Shown here piece by piece: positions 45,299 to 57,905 of a DNA stretch of 64,000 bases (its first letter is position 1; every line of letters begins with the position of its first letter). Source of the DNA: Nemophila menziesii (taxonomy: Eukaryota; Streptophyta; Magnoliopsida; Boraginales; Hydrophyllaceae); NCBI GenBank assembly GCA_029959085.1, contig JARWIR010000010.1, positions 19,613,001-19,677,000 on the forward strand. Direction: 5' to 3'. A program made the translations under genes and the position numbers. The notes below the pieces were generated by a model. That model saw only the letters and a program-made list of their open reading frames with translations. It did not search any database and was not told where the DNA came from.

Positions 45299-45392
45299 GT
45301 TTGAGTGACATTTATGCAAGTTGCACCTTTTGTATGGTTGAACCAAATTCATTTGAGGAGGCAGTGAAAGAAAAGAGTCATCGAAAAAAGCC

Positions 45393-46170
45393 ATGGACGA
45401 AGAAATAAAAATGATTGAGAAAAACAAAACTTGGGATCTTGTCGAGAAACCAAGTGAAAAAGAAATAATTGGTGTAAAGTGGATCTACAAGGTAAAGTAT
45501 AATCCCGATGGCATTGTACAGAAGAACAAGGCAAGGCTTGTCGCCAAAGGTTATTCTCAACAATGTGGAGTCGACTACAACGAAACTTTTGCATCAATTG
45601 CAAGGCTTGACACAATTAGAGCCTTGATTGCTTTTGCAGCACACAAAGGTTGGAGACTTTACCAATTGGATGTTGAATCATCATTTCTCAATGGGAAATT
45701 AAAAGAAGAAGTTTATGTTGAACAACCTCCAGGTTATTTTGTTCAAGGAAATGGAGAAAAAGTGTTTAAGCTAAAAAAGGCGTTGTACGGGTTGAAGCAA
45801 GCACCAAGAGCTCGGTATAGTCAAATTAATGGATATTTCAATACGAATGGGTTTGAGAAAAGCAAGAGTGAGCCAACGTTGTATTAAAAAAAACAAGGTA
45901 ACTCTAGCATTCCCATTTGTTGCTTTATACGTTGATGACATAGTGTTTACTGGCAATGATAATAACATGGTGGAAGAGTTCAAGAAAGATATGATGAAAA
46001 AATATGAAATGAGTGACATGGGATTGCTTTGATATTTTCTTGGCATTGAAATCCATCAAGATGAAAATGGAGTTTTCATTTCACAAAAGAAATATGCTGA
46101 AAATGTGTTGAAAAAATTCAGATGTTTGGATGCAAGTCTGTTGACACGCCTATCGCTGTGAATGAGAAGT
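45393..46170 (+). pseudogene. pol: copia reverse transcriptase, frameshifted
   Basis: IGVKWIYKVKYNPDGIV, KARLVAKGYSQQCGVDY and YQLDVESSFLNGKL (first catalytic D), then LKKALYGLKQAPRAR and, after a stop and frameshift near 45,885, ALYVDDIVF (45,922-45,945) with the YVDD box intact. It is followed by SDMGLL and a stop, then FLGIEIHQDENGVFISQKKY in the next part. Confidence 0.93.
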
Positions 46171-46179
46171 TCAAAAAAG

Positions 46180-46872
46180 AAGACGCGCTGAAAAAGTTGA
46201 AGGAACTCTTTATCGAAGCATGGTGAGAAATTTGCTTTATCTTACAGCAACAAAGCTATCATGTTTGCTACAAGCTTGTTATCTAGATTCATGAATAATC
46301 CAAGTCAAATTCATTTTGGAGCCGGGAAAAGAATACTTCGTTATCTACAAGGGACTCTAAACTACGAAATCATATATGCAACAACAAAGCTTGTCGACCT
46401 TGTTGGTTATTGGGATAGTGATTAAGGAGGTTGTGTTGATGATATGAAAAGTACCTCTGGATATTCGTTTTCTTTTGGAAATGGAATATATTCTTGGTCA
46501 TCCAAGAAACAACAAAGTGTAGCTCAATCCTCAGCTGAAGCTGAATATATTTCAGCAGGTCAAGCAACATATCAAGTCATTTGGTTAAGAAGAATTCTTG
46601 AAGATATGGGTGGTAAACAAGACGAAGGAACTGAGTTATATTGCGACAACAAATCCTCGATTGCTATGGCAAAAAATCCCATCTTTCATAGTCCAACTCG
46701 ACACATTGCAATCAAGCATCACTTCATTCGAGACGCTATTGAAGATAGGGAGATACAACTCAAGTTCTGTAAATCCGAAGAACAACAAGCTGACATTTTT
46801 ACAAAGGCTCTTCCAAGAGATAAATTTCATCTTTTAAGAGGGCTCATCGAAATTCAAGAATTTTCACATTAA
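46180..46872 (+). pseudogene. pol: copia RNase H, frameshifted
   Basis: After several frameshifts (46,180-46,440), the segment STSGYSFSFG, SSKKQQSVAQSSAEAEYIS, LYCDNKSSIAMAKNP, RHIAIKHHFIRD and QQADIFTKAL is open to the natural stop at 46,870-46,872. These are the copia RNase H motifs, with the E of SSAEAEY and the D of YCDNKS present. Confidence 0.93.
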
Positions 46873-46880
46873 GGGGGAGA
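46871..46880 (+). promoter_or_regulatory. copia polypurine tract
   Basis: AAGGGGGAGA, one base before the 3' LTR (46,882), directly after the RNase H stop. Confidence 0.88.
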
Positions 46881-46881
46881 A

Positions 46882-47200
46882 TGTTAAGTAATGTTCAATT
46901 CACCAAGACAAGTGAATGATCCTGCCTTTAATTAATTTCTTGAAATAGTAAAAGGCATCTCGGGATTAGGAAAGGTCTAGACTCTTGATAGGTAGTTTAT
47001 GTATCCACATTAATATATGATTTATGCATTTACATTCAAGAGTTAGAGTCTAGAGTGTTCACCCACTAGTATATATAGTGGAGTAGTTTATCTCATTTGC
47101 AACAAGTCAATTTACAAGAACAAGTTAATAGTAAACAAGGATATTTTCTTATCTTTCTTATTCTATCCTTTCTCTACTAGATATTGTCGAACACCCAACA
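46882..47200 (+). repeat. 3' LTR of the copia element
   Basis: 319 bp, TGTTAAG...CCCAACA, followed by the AAGTT duplication. About 6.7% diverged from the 5' LTR. Confidence 0.93.
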
Positions 47201-47205
47201 AAGTT

Positions 47206-47886
47206 TAAAAATAAAAAACCAAATAGGTTGTTTACCCTAACAAGAAAAACGAGCTAGCGTCTTATGAACATAGCAGTTCAACTAAAGCTCATGAAAATAG
47301 CACGAGCATCCAATACTCACATTTCTTTCAAGCAAGAGGCTTCATGTTTAATTACATATAGGAACTTGTAGCTTAATGTGTGCGTAATATATGGATATAT
47401 AATGTAATTTTTGCATAATATAAGGACGTTTTCACTTCCAATAGATCTGTTGCAAAATAGAGTAGTTATTAAACAAACAAGAATTCCTATTGATATGATA
47501 AGTCGTGGATAAGAAATATAGTTGAATATTCATGTTTATTCCAAAAGATGACAATGATGCAATAAAAATGTTGTTCATGATGATTCGGCAAATGACCCAA
47601 ATAAATCGGATCCTATCCTGGAATGTCGCCTACATTATCACCTACATTGTTTACAAAAACCTGCAAAAAATTGAATTTGCGAGTTTTTATGCATATGATT
47701 ACTACTCTTATTCCTAAGGACCCCATAACTTTTAGTTGAGGGTCAAGGGGTTCGAGGGAAACTCTATATTAATAGGAAAACCGTGCACAGTGGTATTTTG
47801 TCGTTTGTTATCATTCTATTAGTTTGTCAGGGGTAGTGTTGTTCAATTGGTATAATGCAAGTTTTGCATAAATAATATAGAAAGTT
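47206..47886. repeat. Block D flank resumed after the copia element
   Basis: Matches 59,888-60,580 (shared AAACGAGCTAGCG, GCATATGATTACTACTCTT and ATTCTATTAGTTTG). No gene is seen. Confidence 0.65.
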
Positions 47887-47895
47887 ATAAAGAAA

Positions 47896-49218
47896 GAGGT
47901 ATTAGCTAAAGAAGTCTAATAAAAATACCTAATTATTAAATTAAGCCTTTAATAATTTACTTTATACAAAAATATCTAATGAAATACTTATTCATAAAAA
48001 ATATCCTCTCTCTCTCTCTTTTTATATCTTTACTATCAATATTATTAATTATATTATTTAAATTTGTATCACAATATTTATTTTTTAATATTAAACAAAT
48101 AATAAGGCACTTCCACCACCATCACCATCACCACCACCACCACCACTACCACCACCATATATTTAACCAGCTCTACAGCCACCACCACCACTGCCATCTC
48201 CACCACCACAACCACAACCACCACTTTCTACTACTACTAATTTCATCGCACGCGCGTGTCCAGGAATTTTTTTAAAATCATCATAATTAATTCTAAAAAA
48301 ATCAAAATGATAAAAAATTTGCATTTTTGAACAATATTTATTTGTTGATATTAAACAAATAATAAGGCACTTCTACAACCATTACCATCACCATCACCAC
48401 ACCACCACCACCACCACCACTACCACCACCATATATTTAACCACCGCTACAGCCACTACCACCACTACCACCTCCACCATCACAACCACCACTTTCTACT
48501 ATTACTAACTTCATCGCATGCATGCGTCCGAGAATTTTTTTGAAATCGTCATAACTAATTCAAAAAACATCAGAAAAGGTAAAAAATTTGCATTTTTTAA
48601 CGAGACAAATCAATATTTATGTCTGTGATTTTTTTTATTTTTTTAGCAGAAATGAAATTCACTATTCGAAACAGTTAATATTTCTACGCAAACATGAAAT
48701 TCACTGTCTCAAACATTGAATTTCAATTCTGCAAAAAGAAAATTAAAAAATCAAAAAATTCAAAAAAGATGCTAAAGAAAATCACTTACGTAAATATTGA
48801 TTTTCTCGTTCAAAAATGTAATTTTTAATTTTTCTGATTTTTTTTGATTAGTTATAACGATTTTAAATAAAAATTTAAACGCGCGCGTTTGATGGAATTA
48901 GTAATATGTGGTGTTGGTGGCTGTGGTGATGGTTGTGGTGGTGGTGGTGGGGTGGTGGTGGGGTGGTAGCGGTGGTGGTGGCGGTGTTGGTGGAAATGGT
49001 GGTAACGGTGGTGGTGGTGGTGGTGGCGGTTGTGGTTATGGCAGTGGTGGTGGTGGTGGAAATTTGTAATGAGGTTTTTAAATTTAAATGATAAATATTA
49101 TAGTAATTAAAAAGATTATATAAGGGTATTTTGTCAAGAAATATTTTTAATAAATAATTTTATTGAAAAATATTTTTAGCATTAAGTATTTTAATAGACA
49201 TTTATAGATTAATGGCTC
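47896..49218. mobile_element. Mutator-like foldback element with CAC/GTG microsatellites
   Basis: The ends form an imperfect inverted repeat of about 45 bp (GAGGTATTAGCTAAAGAAG and the complement of the right end, GAGCCATTAATCTATAAAT). They are flanked by a 9-bp duplication with one mismatch (ATAAAGAAA at 47,887; ATAAAAAAA at 49,219), the Mutator signature. The target is uninterrupted near 60,580. The left arm holds a 260-bp tandem duplication (TTAAACAAATAATAAGGCAC at 48,091 and 48,351), each copy with CAC-rich tracts. The right arm (48,900-49,062) holds GTG-rich tracts, so the whole folds back. There is no coding capacity. Confidence 0.75.
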
Positions 49219-49227
49219 ATAAAAAAA

Positions 49228-51265
49228 TTAACTAAAATTTGTTAATTGCCATATCTCCTATAGTCTCTAAACTAGAAATTGTTAGTGGAAAATCTCTATA
49301 TTACTTTGTTTATTAAAATAAGTATCACTATATATTGTTATATATAATGCAAAATAACCAATATTTTTTTATGGTAAAAACAAGTTAAATTATACATTAA
49401 AACACAAAATAAAAATTAAATTTTATTGAAAATAATTTTTAAAATCTGTGGAGCAAAGAGAAGGTTATAATAATTTTGAAGAACCATAAGATATTAGTAT
49501 AATTTTTTGGCTACAGGGGGTTAAGTGATACAATATAGGGGAAAAAATTTATGGATATCCATTGTTTTAAATTTTGACAAATAAATAATCAGGTTTACAA
49601 CAATGACAAACACGTATTTAACATTATGTTTTTTGTCTTCCGTTAGTATCTGCTGTAAAGTTGTTAAATCCCACGTGTCAATAACGTGACTACCTTTTCC
49701 TTCCAAATTGAAGTGTCAAATTTTATGAAAGTGGACAAATAGGTATCTAACGTTCTTTGTGCAAGTAGAATTTAGCACCAAACTTCACAGTGGGTACTAA
49801 CAAAAGGCAAAAAACAAAACGTTGAGTACCCGTTTCTTATTTTTTTTAAACTTGGGTACTTATTTGTCCAAATTGAAAAATAGTGGAGTATCCACGGAGA
49901 AATTTTCCCTACAATATATTTCTTAATCTTTTGTGTATCAAATTTATTTAAACCCCTAATAAAATTTCTTTTTATTGATATAGTTCTTGAAAAAATGAAT
50001 TCAACCCCTTGAATGATGAGATACTTTTAGAGTACAGAATACAAATATGACCGCCTAGACTACGATGATCATCTTCTGGAATATTCAATTCTACCAAAAG
50101 TACATTAGTGGGAAGGAGAAAACCCATGACGACAACATATCACAATGCTATATTAAATTCCTTCTCTTGCTTCCAAAGTGGTTTATGCGTTAGCATTAGT
50201 TACGATTATCATCACTAGAAAGTTAGAATAGACGGAAGTGAGATCACCGATAAGGAAATGGTAATGGTAGTGAATATTGCGTATGATGAAGGTAGTTTCG
50301 CAGTGTTAAATTATAATTGTACAAATATTGATAACAAGAATTTGTCTATTCTTTAATAATGTTAACTTTTTTGAAGTAATATTTGAATATAACAAAAAAA
50401 ATATTTGTACTAAATATTAAAAGATATCTTGAAGTTCTATTATATTATATTTGTTTTATGTAAAGTTTTAATAAATTACAAATTTAAAAAGAGAATTGAT
50501 TTTATTTCAAATAAGAATGGAGAGTACCGAGTAATTTAAAAGCCCTTGGATACTCTCTATAAATGGATAGAAACAAAATATTGAATAACATTGATTGAGT
50601 TATTCTCCAACTTTTGTAGAATATTAAATTTCTTACCTCAAATTTTTAAAAATTTCCACCTACAACATTTCTTTATTGTTTTATATTTCAATTGAACACT
50701 TTCTCGTTCATAATTTTCTGTTAATTACTCATACAAGTTATTTATATTAAAATAACTAACTTGATTTAAAATTTTATTCAAATTTTTTAAAATTTATATA
50801 TGTTCATCCATAACTCCATAGTGTTCGGACTGGCCTAAATTTGAGAATTCATTCCTTTTTTAATCTTTGTAAAGGAGAGTCGAAGGCTAGTCTTGCATGA
50901 AGCTAAGTAATCTTTGCCAGGTTCTTATAATTTTTTATTAGTTTTACGATCTTTAAAACTCAAAGGTTCAATATATAAATTTTATCCAATTACAGAATAT
51001 ATCCTTATAAAATTCAAACTAACATTTATTTAATAGCCCAAAAAATCTTTTAAAAAAAGAGTCTGCCCCAACCGTAACAAAAAAAATGAGAAAGTCCGTC
51101 AAGCTGAAACAAAAACAAAAGAAAAAGTCGGCGACAAAAAGAAAATTAGAAAAATTTATTTCAAGAGATTAGATTTTAAATATTTGTTAATTTATTTTTT
51201 AAATATAATTCCAATTAGATATATTTTATTATATTTTGATTAAGTTTTTTATTAATTTAAATTCA
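49228..51265. repeat. Duplicated non-coding block, copy D/E
   Basis: AT-rich, matching 62,060-63,500 and more weakly 3,640-5,760 (shared TACATTAGTGGGAAGGAG-like and TTCAACCCCTTGAATGATGAG-like phrases). A hydrophobic exon-like reading on the minus strand near 50,160-50,290 (AIFTTIT-SLSV-SLPS-LTF) recurs in the other copies with substitutions and stops. The last 400 bp (50,830-51,265) shows nothing I can name. Confidence 0.55.
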
Positions 51266-51497
51266 AGTAATGATATATGTCACCCCTAGTTCCTTCATTT
51301 TTTTGTCACCTTTTATATGACAGATTACATGACATGACATGTAAGTAATACCTATCTTAATTAATTATTTTATTCTTTAAATTTTTTCCTTAATTATTTT
51401 TTTTAATTATTTTATTGCTTACATGTCATGCTATGTAATATGTCATGTAGGAGGTGACAAAACAGTGAAAAAAATAGAAGTGACAAATATTATTACT
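51266..51497. mobile_element. MITE-like inverted repeat element
   Basis: The left 85 bp (AGTAATGATATATGTCACC ... TGACATGACATGTAAGTAAT) pairs with the complement of the right 85 bp (AGTAATAATATTTGTCACT ... TAGCATGACATGTAAGCAAT) at about 80% identity, around an AT-rich centre. The element is about 232 bp. I could not identify a target duplication, so the family is undetermined. Confidence 0.7.
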
Positions 51498-52064
51498 TTT
51501 TAAATTTATTCATATTTAATATTTTAAATTGTATTTTTTTTCATATGTTTATATTAAATTTATTCATATTATATTACTCATCTTATAAATTATATAAGGG
51601 TAAATTGTCCAAGTTGGTCAAATTTTATAACATAAATTTCAAATGGATTTAGTAAGGGATGGATCATGGAGGAGTCTCAGGGAGACAGAAATTTAGCAAA
51701 ATAAGTGGGGCTCGGGGAGGGCTGGGACAAAAACTATATTTCTTAAAGAGAAGTTTCACAGAAAATCGGTCATTTTCACACGGTGTCCCCGATCTTGTCT
51801 TTGTGTGTAACCCAGTCATGTTTTTGAGAAGAGTCTCTTTTTCCTCTCGTGTCTTTTTTCAAATGATATGATATTGATTGTAGAGATTTTAGAGACTCAG
51901 GCCTCCTTGATTCTAGACTCTCTGTCAAGAAATCGGTCAAATAGATAATCTGGAAAATTAATCGATGTATTTCTCAAAGAACAATCTATTTCTCAAACAA
52001 CGTTCAAGTATCAAGGCAAGTTTATTTGATAAATAATAACAGTTTCACGATTATTCAATCATTG
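51498..52064. other. No recognisable feature
   Basis: AT-rich sequence followed by a higher-GC stretch (51,650-51,900) with one 70-codon frame that has no recognisable motif. I do not support it as a gene. Confidence 0.4.
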
Positions 52065-52340
52065 CACTACTACACACGTGCTCTTTTAGGACTAGATTTC
52101 GCGACGAAATACGCGTCGTCGCCAATGTTTATTGTTCAGGAACAAAATTAGTTCGGCGACGATTAAATAGTCGCCAATTCTACCTCCTTATTGGCGACAA
52201 ATTTAGTGGTAGAAAGTAGGAAATAATGGTGACGATATGCTTATTGAAAGAAAAAAAAGTAAAATAAATTAAATCGTCATTGTTGAATAATTTATTCGCG
52301 ACGATTTGGCTGTCGTCGCGGCTTTTGTTTACTCGCTACG
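52065..52340. mobile_element. CACTA-like terminus, truncated
   Basis: Starts CACTACTACACACGTGCTCTTTTAGG, written here in parts: CACTACTACACACG then TGCTCTTTT. It is followed by repeated GCGACGA / TCGTCGC words in both orientations, typical of CACTA termini and subterminal repeats. No matching right terminus (TAGTAGTG) is found within the next 2 kb, so the element is truncated or highly diverged. Confidence 0.45.
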
Positions 52341-52599
52341 AATTTTGATCACCAACTACGTGTATTTAAATCTTGATTTTCTGCGAGTCTGGGGCAAGAA
52401 GGAGCGCAATTGGGGATTGGCGGTGTCAACAAAAAATTGTCTAGTCAAGTAGATGTAGCCAATTGTAGGGGTAAAGCTAAATATTAATGGTTGTTTTGGT
52501 TGTAATACCAAAATGACAAGTATGGGGGAATATTCTGTGACATATGTAGTACATTTTTGTGTGGATTTGATGGGGGTTGTATTATGGTGTCGGCTTTCT

Positions 52600-53101
52600 A
52601 GTTCGAGTTGTGGACTTTGCATTTTGGGCTTATGGTGGTAGATGATATGAACTTTGTCTCTTTGTACTTAAAATATATTTTTTTAGAGTTGCAAGTGCTA
52701 GTGAAGGGTATTGTGGATTGTGAGATTGGTCTAATTGGATGTTGCAGAATTATGCAGATAGTTTTAATAAAATCAAGAATTTATTTTTGTGCCATATTTA
52801 TTGCCAAAATTAATGTCGCTTGTTGTAAACTAGCTAGCAAGGAATTGAGTAGAGTCCATGCATGGGGTAGTATGTCGACGTAGATACCTTGTGGGGCGTA
52901 ATCGCTATAGATAAGAGTGGTTGTACTATGATTAGGATCATTATTTGAATCCCGACGGAGATTTAGCAGGTGAATTGAGTAGAGTCCATGCATGGGGTAG
53001 TATGTCGACGTAGATACCTTGTGGGGCGTAATCGCTATAGATAAGAGTGGTTGTACTATGATTAGGATCATTATTTGAATCCCGACGGAGATTTAGCAGG
53101 T
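52600..53101. repeat. Perfect 130-bp tandem duplication with open flank
   Basis: 52,842-52,971 and 52,972-53,101 are identical over 130 bp by direct reading, so the duplication is very recent. The plus-strand frame before it (52,608-52,883) reads NVACCKLASKELSRVHAWG, faintly like the end of an RNase H-like domain (N-x-x-A/C-x-x-L-A), but this is not strong enough to call a gene. Confidence 0.9.
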
Positions 53102-55465
53102 GTTTCATCTTACTGCCCATTTGGTCTCCTATGCTTGATTTTTAAAAACTAGTTCAGACCGACAACACACACCCAAATGAGGATTTATTCATTGTTAGGC
53201 CAAGTTATTATTTTATTAGTTAATTGAAAAAGAAAAACATGTCGCATCTAAATTTAGACTAATTTAAGAATAAAATGATAGCCGAGTCCTTAAATTTATG
53301 TAAGTGTGTTTATCTGTTTAGAATTTTTAATATATGAAATATCTATTTGAATCATTTGCCTCATTACATAATTATAAAGGATATAAGGTGATAATGATTT
53401 GCATTTTATATATTGATATAATGTATAGTGTTAGTAACTATCTTGTTTATGGTTGAGTTCTAATTTTGCGAGATATGAATCCTATGAGGTCAATAGTGAT
53501 AATTTAGACATATTCTTGATTTGTCTCTCCTACATTTTTAAGGCCATAAGCATAGGAGGGAATTCTTCCATGCAATAATAGAAAATTATATCGCTAGGTA
53601 AGAATCATTCAGTTCAATTCTTTACCTGTAATTCTCATAAAGTTTATATGTTAGTTTTCACAATGCAATTTTTTATAGGTAAGAATGGTAAACTAATAAA
53701 AAGAAGTTTATGTATCGAAGAATTTCCATGAAAATAGGGGACCTTTTAAGATGTGGATCTGACCTTTTGATATGTATTTTGGTAAATGTTTCCAGAACTC
53801 ACTAAAGTATCACAACTGTTTGGATAGTTTAACTGATAAAGGTTTCACACGAACCACTGATTAATCAAAATAGTTCCAAATCGACCATTAGTTTATATAA
53901 TTGATTCCAAATCAATGATTCAATCAATCAAGCACAACTGTTAAGTACATATTTTAAATTTGTTAAAACACTGGTAGAGTTTTGTGCTAAAAAATCAAAT
54001 TTTACTAGGATCTAAAATGAATAAATAAAAATTTACCATTATACTCCGCATATGTACATGTTTTGAAGCGCTCTTTTTAAAGTTAACTAGTAGAACTGTT
54101 TATTTAATACCATTTTGATAAATTAACGGTTCATCTAGATCCTTTATTAGTTAAATGGTCCAAACAAGGTTGCATAAACATTTACCCCTACATATTATAT
54201 ATTCCCTAACTATTGGATTCGTATTTCGTTTGCTGGAAGCTTAATTAGTTGTTATGTAAAGTTTCACATGCATGCATATATGAGTATATAGTACTAATTG
54301 AGTAATCGGACTGGAGCATAACTTAGTTATGAATTCACTAGACTCATATCTATATATAGTTTTAACTGGACTTAAACGTAACTATTGTAGATAGGTTCTT
54401 TTATAGTACTCACTCCATGATTAAAAATAATTACTTAAGTATTGTAGGTAGGCATACCTAACTTTCTCCTCAATCTTCACAAGACCTAATTTTTTGTTAT
54501 TTATACTTTATATGTCTAATTTCTCTTTGTTGAGTAGTCACAACAGATAAGGATTCTGTCTTGTAATCTTCTCTTCATCTGATCAAGGGATGCCGCAAAA
54601 CTGTGGCAAGCAAGCTGATGGATCAAACTTATGAATATCTCTAAACCAGGAATATGGGTTATCAGAAAAGAAATAGATAACACAAAACTAATTCTTACAT
54701 ATTTTTCTTTTATCTCCAATATTATCAATTTTTTTCATGCTTAATCTAATTTGTTGAGAGCTATTAACTTTCTTTTCTTTGTGAAAACTTTCATATTACA
54801 TAAACTCAATAAAGAGAATACATGAATATCTTTAAAAGTGATCAACTAGCATACTTTATATATAAAGAAAGAAAATCGCATAAACTCTGGTAAGATAGTA
54901 CCTTATTAAAACATCAGGTTCATGTTTTCTACCTTCTTCCATGCTCCAAATTATTTATATATATATATATATTTTATTTCGGGACTGGTAACACTAAACT
55001 GCCACCATAACATTGAATAGCAGACCAGTTCCAAACATAAAAAAAAGGTTACCGATACATGATCTATGCCATTCATAACATTACATGACTGATCGTTTTA
55101 TAATTATGTTTGTGAAGTTACCTTTGCATACAATATGATAGTTTCTGTGTATCTTTTTATACTGATTGATCTTATTTTTGCATAAAAATAATGGTTTCAG
55201 ATATACTTTTGTCTCGTATGTTAACAAATGGTGCGAGATAGGTGGGAGGTTGTTGCAGAACCTCCATATCGAGTCCATCTTAAGTCATTCATGTCTCTGA
55301 TAGAACATGGGAGGAAAATAGTATGAAATCCCTTTACTGAAGAGTTTCTACGAGCAAAAATAAATAGTGTGAATAAGGAAAAATCACATCAGGTATCTCT
55401 ATATATTGTGGTTGTTGAGTTTTTAGCAAGATTGTATTATCTTTTTGATTTTGTAGTACAAATTT
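53102..55465. repeat. Block E, left part
   Basis: 53,102-54,080 shows no gene; 53,790-53,930 resembles 5,770-5,880. 54,085-55,300 matches 25,240-26,213 (with indels), including a minus-strand reading LACHSFAASLDQMKRRLQDR near 54,560-54,630 that is also present, degraded, in block D. The source gene is unrecognised. Confidence 0.55.
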
Positions 55466-55810
55466 TATATTGATAAGATGAAGACTACATCACACCATAC
55501 ACCTGCAACACATGGAATCAAATCCACACAACAACTTGATAAACAAGTCAATAATTAGTGAAGTTAGGTAGAAAGTATGTGTATAGTGTATGTATTATAT
55601 CAGATGTTATGAGTGATGTGTAGTCTATATAAACAACTCTTATTATGTAATCAAACACATAGAAAATAAATACAAAATCTTCTTTTATCCTTTATCTTCT
55701 TATACTCTAATATGGTATCTAGAGCCACAAGAGATTCAAGCTTTTTTTTGCCATTAATGGCGATCTAAGCCTTTCGAAAACTCTGCTCAGATTCATTATG
55801 CGCTTCTCTC

Positions 55811-56981
55811 ATGGCGTCTTCGTCTAATCCAATGCCTCACATTACCACAGCAATTGCAGCTGGGTTACTACTACTTAGGCAAAACTGGGCTTCCTTAGTG
55901 CAGATCAAACTTGATGCTACTAACTATGTTGTTTGGTGAGCTCAACTTGAAGTTGTACTTGAAGCTCATGGGTATCTTCAACATATTACTGGTTCTTCCA
56001 CTCCGGCGGTTACTGATTCATCATATTCGAATTGGTTAATTGAAGATCACCAATTAAAGGCGTCTCTCCTCTCATATATGATTCCTTCAGTCTTTTCTCA
56101 AGTTGTAAGAATGCCTAGTGTAGCTGATGTTTGGAGTTAGCTTGAAGAAATCTTTGTTAATCACTATAGAACTCATGTTCATCAATTGAAGATGAAACTC
56201 TGTAACATTAAAAAAGGAGATAAAACTATGACTGATTACTTAGCTGAAATACATGACATATGTGATGGTCTTGCTACATCTGATTCCTCACTTGAATTAG
56301 AGGATATTATCATGTATACACTTAAAGGTCTTCCATCAGATTACAATCAATTCAAATCAAGCATATGTATTACAGATGCTCAAACATCTACTTTGAGTTT
56401 TCACTGGTTGGGAAGTTTACTTGTATTAGAAGATCTTCATATGAAAATGGCAGATTCTTCTAATTCTCCTACAAATCATATGGCTCTCTTTACACCTTCA
56501 TCACCTAAAATTGGATCATCGTGGATCATCATATAGAGGTCGTGGTTCCAACAATCGAGGTAGATGTCGTAATTATAACTCCAACTCCTCTATTTTAGGT
56601 GCTCGTCCATCACATATAGGCAACTCTACTGCTTCTACCTGTCAAATATTTGTTAAATATAGGCATTCTGCGTTGGATTGTTGGTTTAGAACAGATTTCA
56701 ATAATTATCCATCACCTCATAATCAAATTCGAGTTGCTATGGCTGCTCACATGACTCAACCTTCCTCATCATATGATCCTGAGTTGTGGTATCTCAATTA
56801 TGGTGCAAATAGTCATGTGACTAGTGATTTATCTATGCTTCAGTCTTCTCAACCTTATCATGGTAGTAATGCGGTTTCAGTGGGCAATGGGCAGACACTT
56901 GATATAGTAAACATTGGTACTAGTAAGCTTACTTCCTCCTCTCATACTTTTCACCTTAATTTTGTTTTTCATGTTCCTTAA
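55811..56981 (+). pseudogene. gag: copia gag and protease of the second element, disrupted
   Basis: From ATG 55,811 the frame reads QIKLDATNYVVW, then TGA (55,937-55,939) and later TAG (56,138-56,140). Both stand where tryptophan is expected (TGG to TGA or TAG). It continues DYLAEIHDICDGLA, LKGLPSDYNQFKSSI, then a frameshift near 56,515, a Gly/Arg/Asn-rich part and a degenerate zinc knuckle (CQIFVKYRHSALDC, second Cys lost). The protease motif reads LWYLNYGANSHVT, so the catalytic Asp and Ser of DSGA are replaced by Asn and Tyr. Confidence 0.9.
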
Positions 56982-57180
56982 ATCTCCTCTAATTTGTTAT
57001 CTATTTCAAGGTTCCTATGAATAATAATTGTGTCATTTCTTTTACTTCAATTTCGGTGTCTATCCATGATTCTCACACTCACAAACTTCTCTTTCAGGGC
57101 CCTAGTAAGGATGGGCTTTATCCTCTTTCTTTTCAGTCAGTGTTTCCTAATCCAGTCAACCATTAGCTGGTTCCTCTGTC

Positions 57181-57905
57181 ATGTGTCTTTCATCTACCGT
57201 GAAGTCTTCTTCAGCTTTGCTTTGGCATCTTAGACTAGGTCACCCATCAAATAATGCTTCTCTTCCTCTTTCTCATACTCTAAAAACTATGTTAGATGTT
57301 ACAGGCATATTATGTAATTCTTGTCAACTTCAAAAGCTCATAAACTTCCATTTCATATGTCTGTAACTCGAGCTTGTAAACTTTTTGATTTAATAGATAG
57401 TGATGTTTGGGGACCTTCAACTATCTCTTCATTTTCTGCTTTTAAATACTATGTCTTATTCATTGATGATTATAGTAGGATTGTTTGGGTGTATCCTCTC
57501 AAACAAAAGAGTGATGTACTTGATACTTTTCAAGTTTTTTGTCAATTTATTTATAACCAGTTCAATGCTAAAACTAAGTGCTTTAGATCAGACAATGGGA
57601 GTGAGTATGTCAGTCACAAGTTTGCTATCTTTCTTCAATCTTCTGTTATTTTATACCAAACATCTTGTCCTTATACCCTTGAGCAAAATGGGATGTCTGA
57701 GTGCAAGCATAGACATCTTATTGAGACTACATTAGCCTTTCTAGCTCATAGTTTCTTGCCTAGTATTTTTTGTTTTGAAGCATTAACAGCTGCTACTTAT
57801 CTTATAAATTTGATGCCTACTCCTCTACTTTCTATACTACCTCCATTCCATAATAATTTACTTTTTAGAATTTTCAACATATTAAGGAACCTAAAAAGTA
57901 GGTAA
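57181..57905 (+). pseudogene. pol: copia integrase of the second element, disrupted
   Basis: LLWHLRLGHPSNNASL, then ILCNSCQLQK (His and Cys pairs of the integrase zinc finger). After a frameshift near 57,345 the core reads YYVLFIDDYSRIVWVYPLKQ, KCFRSDNGSEYVSHKF and CPYTLEQNGMSECKHRHLIE, with D and D present and the Glu position kept in SECKHR. The reading ends at the deletion that removes reverse transcriptase. Confidence 0.88.

Larger units (their letters stand above)
29777..47200 (+). mobile_element. Ty1/copia retrotransposon, degenerate, split by a nested Athila element
   Basis: The 5' LTR is 29,777-30,079 and the 3' LTR is 46,882-47,200. The target duplication AAGTT is at 29,772-29,776 and 47,201-47,205. 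The host sequence on both sides rejoins as in block E near 59,180-59,890. Domain order is gag, protease, integrase, reverse transcriptase, RNase H, as in copia. About 4.75 kb belongs to this element; the remaining 12.67 kb is the Athila element plus one copy of its target duplication. The LTRs differ at about 20 of 300 aligned sites by eye, plus a 16-bp difference near the 5' end. Every coding domain has stops or frameshifts. Confidence 0.95.

Noticed and set aside
47979..48275. His-rich open frame
   Set aside because: It comes from CAC repeats inside the foldback element; the frame is not kept in the second 260-bp unit.
51659..51871. 70-codon plus-strand frame
   Set aside because: No motif and no conservation seen elsewhere in the window.
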